A stretch of 64,000 nucleotides of DNA from Eublepharis macularius (lineage: Eukaryota > Chordata > Lepidosauria > Squamata > Eublepharidae). The notes under the pieces are model-generated. The model was not told where the DNA came from, searched no databases, and worked only from the letters and a program-made list of their open reading frames with translations. Positions 1 through 11,900 of the stretch are shown one piece after another (position 1 is the stretch's first letter; every line of letters starts with the position of its first letter). Both the position numbers and the translations under genes were made by a program. Location of the stretch: NCBI RefSeq assembly GCF_028583425.1, contig NC_072794.1, positions 30,315,232-30,379,231 of the forward strand, given 5' to 3'.

Positions 1-200
1 TTTTTTTTTTAAGTTGATCACTTCCCGGGGAACCTTTTTCTGTTTGCCAATGCTGTCCTCTGCTAAACTAGCTTTCCTGCACATCTGGGCCTAATTCCCA
101 ATTACAAAACTAGCTTGGGTCTTCCCACACCCCAAAGTGTTCAGGATGTTGACTTATCCATTTTTATCTGTTTCCGTTGCTCATGCTTTTGTTTCTCTAG
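1..200 (+). other. SERPINC1: SERPINC1 intron (partial)
   Basis: This is the 3' end of the intron before the first visible SERPINC1 exon. It ends in a pyrimidine-rich tract and AG at 199-200. The exons encoding the signal peptide and the N-terminal heparin-binding region lie left of the window. No other feature is seen. Confidence 0.8.
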
Positions 201-416
201 GTTTTCCAATTTGACACTATTTCAGAGAAGACATCAGATCAAGTCCATTTCTTTTTTGCCAAACTGAACTGTCGGCTGTACAAGAAAGCCAACAAATCCT
301 CAGAGTTGGTGTCAGCCAACCGCCTGTTTGGAGAGAAGTCCCTGGTCTTCAACGAGACCTACCAGAATATCAGTGAGGTGGTTTATGGAGCCAAACTGTG
401 GCCTTTGAACTTCAAA
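201..416 (+). CDS. SERPINC1: SERPINC1 (antithrombin) exon, helix D region
   Basis: This exon encodes part of antithrombin, the secreted liver serpin that inhibits thrombin and factor Xa and is activated by heparin. It has 72 codons in phase 0, begins [14 protein letters not shown], and is bounded by AG at 199-200 and GTAAGT at 417. The stretch [15 protein letters not shown] aligns with helix D of human antithrombin. The heparin-contact positions equivalent to Lys125 and Arg129 and the disulfide Cys128 are kept. The N-glycosylation sequons NKSS (equivalent to Asn135) and NETY (Asn155) are also kept. The match to the mammalian protein is close, with no frame damage. Residue numbers are by analogy with mature human antithrombin. 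Confidence 0.96.
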
Positions 417-1750
417 GTAAGTTACAGATGTACTGAGGGGAGGGACTTATCTGCTGCTTTTTCAGCTATGTATTTCTATGTGTACACTCCATCTTCTTCT
501 GAAAGTTCTCTTGTCCCTTGTTTGTTAGACCATCTCCCCGTTTTCCAATCCTGCATTTCTATGGTTCTAGATTTGGCTGTAATAGCAATCCAGCTCTAGA
601 GCAGCCAGTTTCTCAAAAATTCTGGTGCCTGAGTGCATGTGTGCAACTTACATTCTGTCCGTGCATCATCACCCTGCTGATTTGGGGAAAGAGTTGGCCT
701 GTGTTGTGTTCTGGTTGGCATTTCTTGCAGCTGGGAAACCGAACCCCTAATGCCAGCTAATGTGATACATCTCTTTATATAGCAGCACAAGCTGCATGTA
801 TTCACAGGCACACTGCCAACTATGCCAACTACACTACAAATGCAGCCACATAACACTTTAGTAAGAGTGTATGTTAGGATTTCTGCGTTCTCATTCTCCA
901 AATCCACACCACTGCGTATGCATATTACACTAATTGTTGATTATGCAGATCAAGCACATTGCATCCTTATCAGTTCCCTCGTGTCTGCTCTTGGCAACTA
1001 CTACAAAAAAGCTGGGGAAGGGTCAGAAGACATGTCTTTTTACCTCCAGGGATCGCTCAAACTTTTTTTTAGACCACATCAAAGGCGGCTGGGGAGAGGT
1101 GTATCAAGTCTGTCAGTCAGAAATGTGATTCCCCTCACGGCTTATTGTTCAATAAACAATGGGGCAGAAGTTTGCTCACACATTCTGCCCCTTATCTCTG
1201 GTTCTACAAGCTGCAAGTCCTTACTATTTCTTTGTAAAGGAAATCTAGGGTTAGCTAATGGCTCAAATGGGTAGTGAATGGCATGCCTAGCATCTAGATA
1301 GAATTCCGATGACTGGATCATATGAATTAATTAATCCTGCTGGATATTTCTTGGCTTTACACCCTCCATTTCTGGAAACTGGTTAAGATTCTGATCGGGC
1401 CTGCATGATTTTGCTGGTTGGCAACTATGGTGAGTTCACACCACTCTTCCACACATGGCTAGCCCCTACTTTCTCCATCTAAGCTGTTCTTGCCTTTGGC
1501 TTATTTCCCTCACATTAGAGCCAAAGATAAGCCTACAAAAGTTACCGAGAAATTTCAGTGGCCTCACATAGGAGGGAATTGCGCTCTTAGATTAAGAGGC
1601 AGAAAAAATTAGTTCAATCTCCAAACACCATATCAGATCCCACAGGGCTTGACGTTTTACCATTTTGGGGGACATCCCTCCATCCTTTTGCGTTTTGCTC
1701 TTTCACTGAGCCATGTGAAAATTACCCTTTCTTCATGTTGCTGTCTTCAG
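417..1750 (+). other. SERPINC1 intron, nothing recognised
   Basis: This is an intron between two SERPINC1 coding exons. Short open frames on both strands have no coding character or recognisable product. No repeat could be assigned. Confidence 0.7.
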
Positions 1751-1888
1751 GAGAAGCCAGAACTGTCCAGGAGTCTCATTAATGAGTGGATTGCAAATAA
1801 AACAGAGAGGCGCATCACAGACGTGATCCCAGAAGGAGCCATTAACGATCAGACTGTTCTGGTGCTGGTCAATACCATTTACTTTAAG
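1751..1888 (+). CDS. SERPINC1: SERPINC1 exon
   Basis: The exon has 46 codons in phase 0, encoding [19 protein letters not shown] through [11 protein letters not shown]. It is bounded by CAG at 1748-1750 and a GTATGG donor at 1889. It holds the fourth sequon seen in human antithrombin (NKT, equivalent to Asn192) and the serpin core motif ending in NTIYFK. The 138-bp length equals what I recall for the human exon. Confidence 0.96.
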
Positions 1889-2194
1889 GTATGGAGAAGA
1901 GACCATAAGGAATGTGCAACTGATGAAAGGTAGGTAAGTATGGACTGAGAAGGGAGGGAAGATGTCAAAGAGGAAGAGAAACTTTCTCTTTTTAAGCAAG
2001 CCTAATTGTCAAGACTGAGCGAAGCTGTTAAAACAGAGGTCAGCAACTTTTTTATAATTTAAAGCTCAACTACAAAGTTCAGAGCAAGAAACCAACAGAG
2101 AGTCAGTATAAGAAAGCCCATTTGCTTTAGCCCCCATGGCAGTCTTTGCTCAGCATCTGGCTGATTGTTCTCTTTCTTTTTGATTGGTTCCCAG
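1889..2194 (+). other. SERPINC1 intron
   Basis: This short intron ends in a pyrimidine-rich tract and CAG at 2192-2194. No other feature is seen. Confidence 0.75.
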
Positions 2195-2588
2195 GGCCAC
2201 TGGAAATCAAAGTTCCGTTCTGAAAACACTAAACTGGAGAAGTTCTTCAGAGCCACTGCCGAGCCTTGCTTTGTGCCTTCCATGTTCCAGGAAGCCACGT
2301 TTCACTATGCTTCTATCCCAAGCTCCAAAGTACAGGTGCTGGAGCTCCCATACAAAGGAGAAGATATTACCATGGTGCTGATTCTTCCCTTTAAGGATAC
2401 TCCTCTCGTCAATGTGGAGAGGGAGCTGACATCTGACAGCTTGCAAGGCTGGCTGAATTCCCTCCATGAGGTCACCCTGTCAGTGTACGTGCCCCGTTTC
2501 CGGATAGAGGACAGCTTCAGCGTAAAGGAAAAACTTCAACAAATGGGCCTGGAGGATCTCTTCAGCCCGCAAGATGCCAGATTGCCAG
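2195..2588 (+). CDS. SERPINC1: SERPINC1 exon, central serpin core
   Basis: The exon has 394 bp, starts GHWKSKFRSENT in phase 0 and ends ...DARLPG with a split glycine codon (G|GT) before GTCAGT. It encodes the beta-sheet core of the serpin fold. EPCF supplies the cysteine equivalent to Cys247, which pairs with the C-terminal cysteine. The conserved strand VPRFRIEDSFSVKE and the block MGLEDLFSP are clear. It appears one codon longer than the human exon as I remember it. Confidence 0.96.
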
Positions 2589-3264
2589 GTCAGTCCTGAA
2601 GAACTTTTGTTGGATAGAGAATGCCATGTGTCTGTTTAGTTAACCAACTTAATATTTGGTGTTCTGGGCGTAGGAACTGCCACAATATTTATTTGCAATC
2701 ATCATAAAGCTCATGCATGGATGCTGGTGACCAACCATTTGGATTCCTGAGATTCTCGTATTTAGTTCTCTAAACAATAGCAACAATTGTAAAGGCATAC
2801 TTATTTTCCGAGAATACATGTTTCTGTGCCTCACTTGTTGCTCCCTTGTAGTCAGTGGGATACTGTTGATCCTTTCTTCTAGTGGAGGTACTTCCTTCTG
2901 GTGGAAGGACTTCTCAGTGCCAGATTCTGCCTTGTGCCACATGAAGGTTCCTTTTGCTAGAGGAAAGCAACTCTGCTAGTAGAAGATCCAGCCTCCATCT
3001 GCAATATCCAGCCTACACTATCAAAATAGGTTTTATGCCACCTAATTTACCTACACGGCTTTTCTTTTGCTGCTATATACTGCTGCCACCAGAAATCGAA
3101 ATTCTGCAACAGTTTAAAAAATGGGTTCAAAATTATATGTCCAATTTAATAGTGATTCGTGCAAAAGTGGTAGACATTGCACACACATTGTTAATTCCCT
3201 TCTCTTCCTGCCTCCCCCCCGCCCACACTTGCTTTTGGAATTCACTGCCAGTAGATATGATAAT

Positions 3265-3486
3265 AGGGTTGCCAGCCTCCAGATAGTGGCTGGAGATCTC
3301 CTGGAATTACAACGGGTCTCCAGGCCACAGAGATCAGTTCACCTGGAGAACATGGCTACTTTGAGGGGTGGACTCTATGGAATTATGCCATGCCAAGCTC
3401 CTTTCCCTCCCCAAACTCCACTTTCTCCAGGTTTCACCCCCCACCCCCGATCTCCAGGAATTTCCCAACTTGGAGATGGCAACCTT
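3265..3486. mobile_element. hAT-like MITE
   Basis: The element is about 222 bp with near-matching ends, AGGGTTGCCA at the left and TGGCAACCTT at the right, as short terminal inverted repeats. The body, with repeated 'ctccag' and 'tggagat' words, is a very common squamate repeat type. It has no coding capacity. An 8-bp target duplication is not clear, so the insertion is old or the edge is a base or two off. Confidence 0.6.
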
Positions 3487-3910
3487 ATATAATGATGACC
3501 ACAAATATAGATGACTTGAAAAGCAGATTAGACAATGTGATAATTCCATCAGCACACCACGTTTAAAGTTTTGAAAGTTTCATTTGAACAAAAGCAGGGC
3601 CTTCCCTGGCCTCTGCTTAGCAGAGAACACACAGCCCACAACATGAAGGGAAAATGAAGCCAAACTCCTACACAGGCTTTTCGGCCTTAAAGGATCAGGG
3701 GAAAATACTAAAGGGTTCAATAAGGGAGCATCCCCAAATTCACAACTTGCCACGATATAACAGATTCATGGAGGAGGGACCATCAATGCCTATTAGTCAT
3801 GGTGATAAAAAAGAACCTTCGTAGTCAGAGGCAGTAGCCTCTGAATCCAAGTGCTAGGAGGCAAGATCAAGGGAAGGCCTTAGCCTCTGTGCTCTGTTTG
3901 TTGGTCCTTA

Positions 3911-4847
3911 AACAGGATGCTTGTTAAGGTTAGGAAAGGGAGGGGGGACAAATGGCTTTCCTTGCTAGGAACAACCTTAGGCCAAGGTTCCCCTGGAAAA
4001 CCTCTGGTAGTTGCTTGCTACCACTCAGGGACTTCCTGAGAACATCTAGACTGATCTGCTAGGAAGCTGCCCTTCCAGCTCAATCCTAGCAAAATAACAA
4101 AGCAACAGGGTAGAAACCCTGAAAAACTATCTTATAGTAAACTGGGTAGCGCCCAAATGGCCTGGCACGTAGGGAAGAGAGAGAAATATCCCAGAGAAAT
4201 GGGTTGAGCCAAGGAAGCCAAAAATGCCTTTATAAAAAAAAAGTTCATTACAGAAAAAAAGAGGGAGAAAGGGTGGAGATTCAAAAGGAGTAGGAAGGAG
4301 GACAAAATACAAAATCCAGGGAAAAGCACACTATCACACAGTACACAGTCTATCATCTAAAACAATGATGTTAAGCTAACTCAGCTAAGCACACTTTACG
4401 TAAATTGTAGAAGGTTCCTCCGAGCATATACAGAGTTCCTTGTAGTACCAAGATAGTGGAGGAGTCCTTAACCGCTGGCCCACTGGTCTTGGGAGCTCCA
4501 GATATTCCAAAGTGGTAACCAAGAAAAGTCCAGAGCTCCCAGATGTTTATGGGCAATGGAGTCTGACTAAGCCAGCCTCCATGGTGAGAGTGATTAGCAG
4601 ATCTGACCAATTCCAAGCAAAGTTCCCTCTCTGATGTCAGAGACTATTTCCACCAATCAGAGAATTATTACAGGATGGCCCTGCCATTTTAATGGCTCTG
4701 CACTAACATGACAAAAAGGGAATCTGGCTCAACTGGTTCCCCTTTGTCAAAAAAGGATTAAGTTGTCCAGATAACCTTAATGTGGAATGGAGTATAAAGC
4801 GTTATTCTCATGTAAACCCCAGGGGTCCAGGAATCCAGATGCTCTAG
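3911..4847. other. Unclassified insert within CR1 fragment
   Basis: About 940 bp separate the last two CR1-like pieces. I see no coding frame, no clear terminal repeats and no tRNA-type promoter boxes. It includes an A-rich, purine-rich stretch at 4221-4280. It was probably added after the CR1 insertion, since the flanks are collinear with one consensus. Confidence 0.35.
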
Positions 4848-5384
4848 GTGGCACTCTTGAGCCATATGGAATCTTAGGGCTCGGTCACAATGCTGTAATA
4901 GACGGCTCAGTGGTCTCATCCGGCAGGGCTCTTACGTTCTTTCTTTGGCCATATGATGGAAACTGACTTGCTTGAAGTAGCCAATTTGCACACAAACTTC
5001 TAGTCATCATTTCTGCTGTGACTGGGCGTTTGTTGGAGAAACTAAAGATTCTTGCCCCAAGTGTTCCTACAGGCCAGGGTAGAAGAAGCTTCCTTTGGAG
5101 TTAGCCTAAACCCATTAGCCTAAAGCCAGCTTGTACTTGGTACTGATTGCATAATACATAACCGCACATGGAATGCATTCCAGAGACGTCTGACCTGAAT
5201 TAGAGGAAAGGAAACCTGTCATGGCATTTTGCTCACCAAATCCAAAGCCGCCAGAGAACCTCTCTTGCATTAAACCTGTTATCCCTGCTTTTGCAATCTG
5301 TTAAATTTCAGCTAGGTTGGTGCTGCAGTAGGCAAGACTCATAGCTGCAGTTTTCTGTGGTCCATGCAGCCACTCATGCCCCGC

Positions 5385-5635
5385 TATATTGATTTATTTT
5401 TACTTCATTTATACCCCACCTTTCTCCCCAGTGGAAACCTAAAGCAGCTCACATTGTTCTCCTTTTCTCCATTTATCCTCACAACAACCCTGTAAGGTAG
5501 GTTAGGCTGAATATGTGTGACTGGCCCAAGGTCATCCAGCAAGCACCAGAGCAGTGCAGGGAATCAAACGGTGGGTTGTCCAAATCCTAGCCTATCACTC
5601 TAGTCACTACTCCATACTGGCTCTCACCACTAAGA
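5385..5635 (-). mobile_element. tRNA-derived SINE (minus strand)
   Basis: Read on the minus strand, it begins with a tRNA-like head (gagagccag...tagtgactagagtg) and a B-box-like segment. The body carries the words 'gatgaccttgggccag' and 'cctcacagggttgttgtgagg' in variant form. It ends in an A/T-rich tail with 'ataaatgaagtaaaaataaat'. Related copies lie at 16925-17145 and 33160-33388. Confidence 0.65.
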
Positions 5636-5754
5636 ACATGGCCAAAATCAGTAAACATCCAACTGCCATTCCCTCTTTAAAAGCATCTATTTTTGTTGTT
5701 TTTTTATTGCAAGTGTTGTGAGTAACTTTCCTCCATGCTAAAATGAGCCATCAG

Positions 5755-7590
5755 TTTAGGATATTTCTATGCCACCTCTCTAGAGCCTTGCTGGAGGCAG
5801 CTTACAATTAAAACCATGTCACAAGCCATTGGACATAAGAAGCATAAAGACTATCCATAAAACAGAATCAGACCATTAAAAACCTGGTGAGGTAAAACCC
5901 TTAATTAAAAGCCTGAATAAAAAAGATGAGTTTTGGCTTGTTGCTAAAAGAAAGTAAAAGTGCCAAGTGAGCCTCAGAGAGGAGGACATTCCAAAGGTGA
6001 GGGGCCAACACAGAAAACACCCTGTCTCTGTTCACCACCCACTCACTTCAGAAGGAGAGGGCACAGAAAGAAGGGCTTGATAGGCAGATACCCTGGCCCC
6101 AAGCTGTTTAGGGCCTTCAAGGTAAGAACCAGCACTCTGAATTGTATTTGGAAACTGATGGGTAACCAGTGCAGATCTTTCAACATGCAAATGATGCAAT
6201 CCCTGTAACTGCCTGATTGCCACATTTTGGACCAACTGAAGTTTCTGGACCATTGTCAATGGCAACCCCACGGAGAGCATGTTAATATAATCTAACTTGG
6301 ATGTGATCAAAGTGTGATCTGGCTTTCTGAGGAACAGTCATTGCTGGTGAAACTGCCAGCAATGATAACAGCACTACGTGCCACAGACAAGACCTGAGCC
6401 TCCAACTGTAGGCCAGGCTCCAGCAGCATCCAGTGTAACCACCTCCAAGACAGGCTGCCTTCGTAGTGCCTGAGCACTTTCTCCATTTACCAACAGCACC
6501 TCTGTGTAGTTTGGATTGAGCCGTAGTTTATTGGCCCTTATCCATCCCATTACTTTCTCCAGGCACTTATTCAGGACATCCGTAGATCCACCTACCTTAA
6601 TTAAGGAGACATAGAGCTGGGTGTCATTTGCATACTGGTGACACCTCACTTCAAATCCCCAGATAACCTCTCCCAGTGGTTTCATGTAAGTGCTAAATAG
6701 TAGGAAGGACAAGAGGGAACCCTTCAGAACCCTTTGACATAAAATGCTAGAGGGCTGAGTGCCAATTTCTCAGCACCCTCTTGTGGCCAAGTAAAAGCAG
6801 AACCACCAAAGCACAATGTTCTCCGCTCCCAGCCCAGCTAGCCCCACCAGCTAGCATAGTTGAGGGTATTAAAAACCGCTGAGAGGTCCATGGCCATTTC
6901 TATCTCAAAGTCAGGCCTGAATCCAATTTGAAATGGTCTAAATACTCTGTCTCTTGCAAGACTGCCTTGAAGCTTTGTAACCAGCTCAAGAATAGAATAT
7001 TAGCCACTGGGTGAAAGCTGTTTAGGTTCTTTAGGTCCAGAGGTATCTTTTTCAGGAGAGGTCTCACAACCGCCTCTTTCAAAGTGGTTGGAACTATGCC
7101 CTCCCATAGAGAGGCATTTATTACCTCCTGAACCCAGTTGACCAATGCAGTCTGTGATTGTATTAGCCACGAGGGGCAAGACTGGAGGGCCACATACTTC
7201 GAAGCACCTTGTCCACTTCAGCAGGCCTCACCCAACCAAAAGACATCCATACAACTAGGACCAGACTGCACTTTAATTGCATCCTGAGATTAAACCAGTC
7301 CAACTCTGGTGTCCAAGTAATGGTGAATGCAAATGATTTTATCTGCAAAATGCATCACAAAAGCATCATAGTGGGCCAGTATTTTTCCAGGTCACAATCC
7401 TCTGGGGCTTGAGATAAGAGCCCCCTTCACATGCTGGACAACACTGCACAAACACAACGCTGGACGACAATGGAGCTTGCTTTGCTGCCATCACAGATAA
7501 GGCATGATATTGTGCTCTCATCTGTGTTTGGTGGGATTGCTTTGAGGCTTTCTCTACTTGTGCTCTAACAGTGAGCCCAACCATTTCATT
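5755..7590 (-). mobile_element. L2-clade LINE, degraded, minus strand
   Basis: Minus-strand frames match the L2 reverse transcriptase. Near 7190-6950 lie CPSWLIQSQ and KEAVVRPLLKK. Near 6640 lies the catalytic block YANDTQLYVS, where the usual YADD has become YAND. WIRANKLRLNPN follows. Near 6300-6040 is the C-terminal MVQKLQLVQN segment with LHWLPISFQIQF in a neighbouring frame. The 3' untranslated part runs to about 5755. Frames shift and stops occur, so it is inactive. Confidence 0.75.
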
Positions 7591-7765
7591 GTCTGAAGTT
7601 CCTCAGGAAACCAAGGAGCATTCTGGATTCAATCCCCCCACCCCTGCAAAGCAATCAACTAACAATATATCATTGTTATTCTGTTACATTATAAACGTGT
7701 GTGTCATTTTGCTTTCTCACAGTCAGCTGGTTGCATTGCCTCAGTTTACAGTTCATCTTTTCCAG

Positions 7766-7830
7766 GTATAGTTTCTGGGGGCCGTGATGACCTTTATGTC
7801 TCTGATGCTTTCCACAAAGCTTTCTTAGAG
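7766..7830 (+). CDS. SERPINC1: SERPINC1 65-bp exon
   Basis: The exon completes the split glycine codon and encodes [21 protein letters not shown], the block before the reactive-centre hinge. The boundaries are CAG at 7763-7765 and GTAAGT at 7831. The 65-bp length matches the human exon as I recall it. The block SDAFHKAF..E is a serpin signature. Confidence 0.96.
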
Positions 7831-8717
7831 GTAAGTCAAGGTTTCAACTTCCTGCTGCTGCTTTAAGTTTCCGCCATCAAAAATGAGATTTTTAAACTCA
7901 GCCACCAAGAAGGAAAGCACAGCTCATTAGTGCTGCGTCTCACCAGGACATAAGCAATGGTGGAGACTAACAGTGCCATCCTCAGCAGAGTTACACTCTT
8001 CTAAGGCCATTGAAATCAATGGACTTAAAAGGATACAACTGTGCTGAGGATAGCACTCTTAAGTATCCACCAGGACTTGAGTTTGCTGAAGGGTTCATTT
8101 TAGAATCTGTGTGAAACATCAGGATTTAATGGAGACCATTTAAGAATTCATTATTGGTTGGTTTGCATGTTTGGAAAGAGATAGCAAGGCTACAAAGTCA
8201 AATAATGTGGCTTCTATGTAAGTTTGAACTTATCTTACTTACACTGACCTCAGTCCTGTTTAGAAGCCATACAGCATGAAAACATGTCCCAAGAGAGAGT
8301 GGATCTGTGTATGTGGAGAGAGCAGTGGCTGCGTCAACAGGATTCGCTGGCTTTGTACTTAGGGAGGAAGGCCTGACTGTTCCTCTGTCAAAGACATATG
8401 CTGGAAGTTGAGGTGTTGGGGTCAGGTGCAATATTACTCTCACAGCATTCACAGAACTGAGAAAGTTCAGGAGTTCTCAAACTTGCCATTTCTCAGTCCT
8501 CCCCAAGTAGTGAACAAAACCCAGGGATGACTCAGTTAGTAGCGCTCACATCTTTGGGAGGGAGCGCAAAGGGCAAAAAAGGAAGTAACCACATGGCTTT
8601 TGGCAATGTTCTCAAGGTAAGGACCTCATGGAAGCAGCAGCATTCAGTGGTCTTCAGTGCTGCTAACTGTGAAATTGCTGGTTCCTGATGCATGTTCATC
8701 TTCCATCTGATTGGCAG
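7831..8717 (+). other. SERPINC1 last intron
   Basis: This intron precedes the reactive-loop exon and holds an imperfect foldback repeat at 7971-8057 (separate entry). It ends with TTGGCAG at 8711-8717. No coding content is seen. Confidence 0.75.
7971..8057. repeat. Imperfect palindromic repeat
   Basis: Two arms of about 42 nt pair with roughly 33 matches around a centre near 8014. The arms contain 'atcctcagca' and 'tgctgaggat'. It resembles a small non-autonomous palindromic repeat dispersed in squamates. Partly similar sequence occurs near 13755-13840. Confidence 0.5.
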
Positions 8718-8891
8718 GTGAACGAGGAAGGCAGTGAGGCAGCAGCTGCCACAACAGTTGTGGTGATGGGCCGTTCGTTTCCAATGCCCAAAGTAGTCTT
8801 CAACGCCAACAGGCCCTTCCTAGTGCTCATAAGGGAAGTTGCCATCAACGCCATCCTCTTCATGGGCAGAGTCACCAACCCTTGTCCTTAA
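8718..8891 (+). CDS. SERPINC1: SERPINC1 last coding exon, reactive-centre loop
   Basis: The exon has 57 codons and a TAA stop at 8889-8891. It starts [13 protein letters not shown], the mobile hinge, with small residues as in an inhibitory serpin. The reactive bond is GRS, with P1 Arg at 8772-8774 and P1' Ser after it, so trypsin-like clotting proteases should be the targets. Loop length equals human. P3 is Met where human has Ala, and the P2' to P6' residues differ (FPMPK against LNPNR). The C-terminal [10 protein letters not shown] keeps the disulfide cysteine but ends in Pro where human ends in Val-Lys. Confidence 0.96.
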   Translation: MNEEGSEAAAATTVVVMGRSFPMPKVVFNANRPFLVLIREVAINAILFMGRVTNPCP

Positions 8892-8952
8892 ATTTCTTCT
8901 GTTGTCTGGTGGTCCTGCCTCTTCTTCTTCAACTCCACTCGGGCATGTAGCT

Positions 8953-8958
8953 AATAAA
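8953..8958 (+). terminator. SERPINC1: SERPINC1 polyadenylation signal
   Basis: AATAAA lies 62 bases after the stop codon, in GCTAATAAAATGCTG, followed by a T/C-rich stretch. This implies a short 3' UTR ending near 8975, as in other antithrombin genes. Confidence 0.8.
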
Positions 8959-8975
8959 ATGCTGTCTTCCCTATG

Positions 8976-11900
8976 CCTCTCCTCCATTTTGATGTGTTCA
9001 GAAACCGGGAATAGCATCCAGGTTAACAGCTTGTCATATAGACCATATTTTTCTTAGTCATCTTAGTTATATCCCCAAATGTCTACATGTCAAAAGCCAG
9101 AGGAGGGGCCTTCACCGATGAAGATACTATCACTTCTGCTATTAATCCATTCACTCTAAGTCTTGTTTTCCCCTATGTGCCATCCCCATCTTGCTGGAGT
9201 TACACAGCTCTTTGAATGCTTGAATCTTGGAAGAACAAATTGTTTGGATAAAATATATCCAAATGTGTCAACAACTTCGTTTATGCAGAAACACTTGCAA
9301 TTAGTTAATGGAATATTCCAGTGAGCCCCTACTGTTAAGCAGCAAGATGATGAGAGCTTATAAAGACATTAACAAAAATGTTTTAGGGTTGTAGATTTTC
9401 TCCCCTTATGCTTAACTCCTTTATAGTACAGAAGAATGGGAAGAGCAAGTAGGCCCTTTAGAAGCCACTCCCCCGTAATATGAATCACCAGGGTTATTTT
9501 AAAAAAGTGTATAGCAACTTAACAGTAGAAATTTGCCATCAATAACATCACTCATCTTTAGGACTACAGCAACTGAAAAGGTATTCTAGCCTTAGATATA
9601 TATAACATCCCACCGTAGGAAATTTCTTTTGTTTGGTCACTTCTTCGTAAATGAGAGTTAGAGGGCTTCTTTAGCTGTTGTGTTCTCACAAGTGGCCCTA
9701 GCCAAGGTCATACATTAATTGTTGATGGCCTCATAATTTTTGGAAACTCCTCTGCCACAAAAGCTTCAATGAAAACCAGAGGGTTGCTATCTGTCTTATT
9801 TACAAACTACAGAATTGGGTAGGGCAGGGCTTGCAATAGGCACTCCACCAGCCAGCCACCCCTGTTGATTAGTACATGCTCCACCACCACCTTGGCATGG
9901 CGTCCTAGGCACAGGCTGCCTTTGGTTTGGTGGGTAATGTGGTGCAGGTACATAGGAAAGGCTACCAAATCAGGACCAACTCTTCATTGTGGAAGCAGAG
10001 CACTCCAAAAAACAGTATGTGAAAAATCTTGGCTGAATGGTCCAAGCTCTTTCGAGCTACTCGGAGGGGTGGTATGGCACCACAGTCAAACAAGAAGCTA
10101 CAGTTCTAATAAGAGAACAGTCAGTAAAATAAATACTCTTGGCTTTGAGTATTAAACCATTTAATTTTCAAACCACTCACATGCATAACGTTTCTTTTAC
10201 ACAGTGTTAAAGAGGAAAAATGCATTTGTTTTAAAATACAAACAATTTCAAGTATACATTTATAGAATTTTCTCAGAGATTCCTAACCAAGTTGCTAAGT
10301 TTTCATTCACATTGTTTTTTTAAAGCTGTTCAACATGAGAGCTTTTCTCTTTTCTTTCTTTTTTGCTAAATTGCTTTAAATATGTTTTGTACAAGTCTTT
10401 ATCTTCTTAGTTATATCTTGTTCTCCTTCTGTCCCCATTCCCAAAAGTCATCTATAAAAGCCACCATCTTCTTACCTCCCTTTTCCTTCTCTTCTCACAA
10501 ATCTGGAGATTACTGGGAGACTAAGGGGATAAATTTGAGACCTGGATTTTGGAAAAGCTAAAGCAAAACTGTGCAGTTCTGCTATTGATCAATTTAAAAT
10601 AGTTGGATCCTGCTTCAGCTGCACCAGAAGTGAAGAATGAATGCTGTTTGTTTATTTTGCAAATACAAAGCAAATACAACATCACCAAAAAGAACAGTAC
10701 AATAAGAAACCTCAGAATGCCAAAAGAAAAAAAAAACAAGCAATGTAAATCTTATGTTTCAGATTCACAGAGCAGTAATTTTAAAAAGCTATGTCAGATG
10801 TCTATACATTTACCTTTTAAAAGGAATAAAGAGTAGAATGAATGTCTATGAACTGGGCAGGGAATAGTATATATATGAAGTTGGCCAAAATCAGATGGGA
10901 GGATTTTTGACTGACCGTAGCTCGTTCTGAATATTCCTCTCCTCAGATTCCCAAACATCTTATCAAAGCCAGGCCACAGTAAGCGTGGGTGTCACCCACT
11001 TGTATCCATGATGTGCAATCCGGACATTTCCTCAGTTATACCATCTTGGCTTATGACTGTGTGCCCAACATGGTCGTAATGCATCACTCTGGCTGTGTCT
11101 TTTGCTAGAGCGACAATATTCAAAAGAGTGGCACCCTACCCATATGATTTAATACGGGGCCCAGTTTTGAGGCTATCTCAATAAGCAATGCACCAAGGAA
11201 TGGGATAATCCGAGGAAGGAGTATATATAGAGAGCTCTAGAACGAACAGAATTTCAGTCAAATTTTTGACCCCAAGAGAGTATAATCCACCCCTATTCAA
11301 AACCTAAAGTTCAAAGTATGCTACAAAAATTAGTAGAAACTATTTCACTCTGCTGTGGCTCATTTCCTTTATTTTTTAAAAAAAATTATAGCTTTGTCTG
11401 ATGCAGAGACTTCCCTTTCCAAGCTCTTTAAATCAAATGAAAAAGGATTAGCCCACTTTAAAAAAAAAAAAGCAACTGCATCCCAGCTTTTCATGTGCTA
11501 CATATCTGGGCTAAAAACAGGCTTTTGCCCCAAGAATACACAGGGTCTTGCTATCACATTATGGTGTGGATGTCTGTGCACACATGTGCTGAGGCAGAAG
11601 ACACAGGAAGAAAGAGATACGCTTCTGGGGGCCAGCAACAACAGGCCAATGTTAAGCTCCCCCTCCCAATTTTCCATCTACAATAATACTCTTGCATGTA
11701 ACTGCTAGCCTACAGCCACATAGAGTTTAAAGTGCATAATGCCACAGGAGTGAGGCGGAGGCAGTGAGGGCACTCAAAATATCCTATTTAAAGTGCCACA
11801 CTACATTTGAAAACCGCGTCACTGAAAGATAAAAGCAGAGGTGCTGAACAATGTCTCTGGACTTCCATGCAGAGCTAGATGCGCTATTGAGGGAGTAACT

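Larger units (their letters stand above)
3225..4945 (+). repeat. CR1-type LINE 3' end broken by nested insertions
   Basis: Four collinear pieces resemble one CR1-like 3' untranslated consensus common in squamates. They lie at about 3225-3264, 3490-3537, 3758-3910 and 4848-4945. The last ends in the typical 'gctcttacgttctt' tail. The gaps hold a hAT-like MITE (3265-3486), about 220 bp of unknown sequence (3538-3757) and about 940 bp of unknown sequence (3911-4847). I did not classify the last two inserts. The assignment rests on remembered consensus. Confidence 0.55.
2589..7765 (+). other. SERPINC1 large intron, repeat-filled
   Basis: This 5.2-kb intron separates the core exon from the 65-bp exon. 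It contains a CR1-type fragment broken by later insertions (3225-4945), a hAT-like MITE, a tRNA-derived SINE and a degraded L2 LINE, listed separately. Nothing host-coding is seen. Confidence 0.75.
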
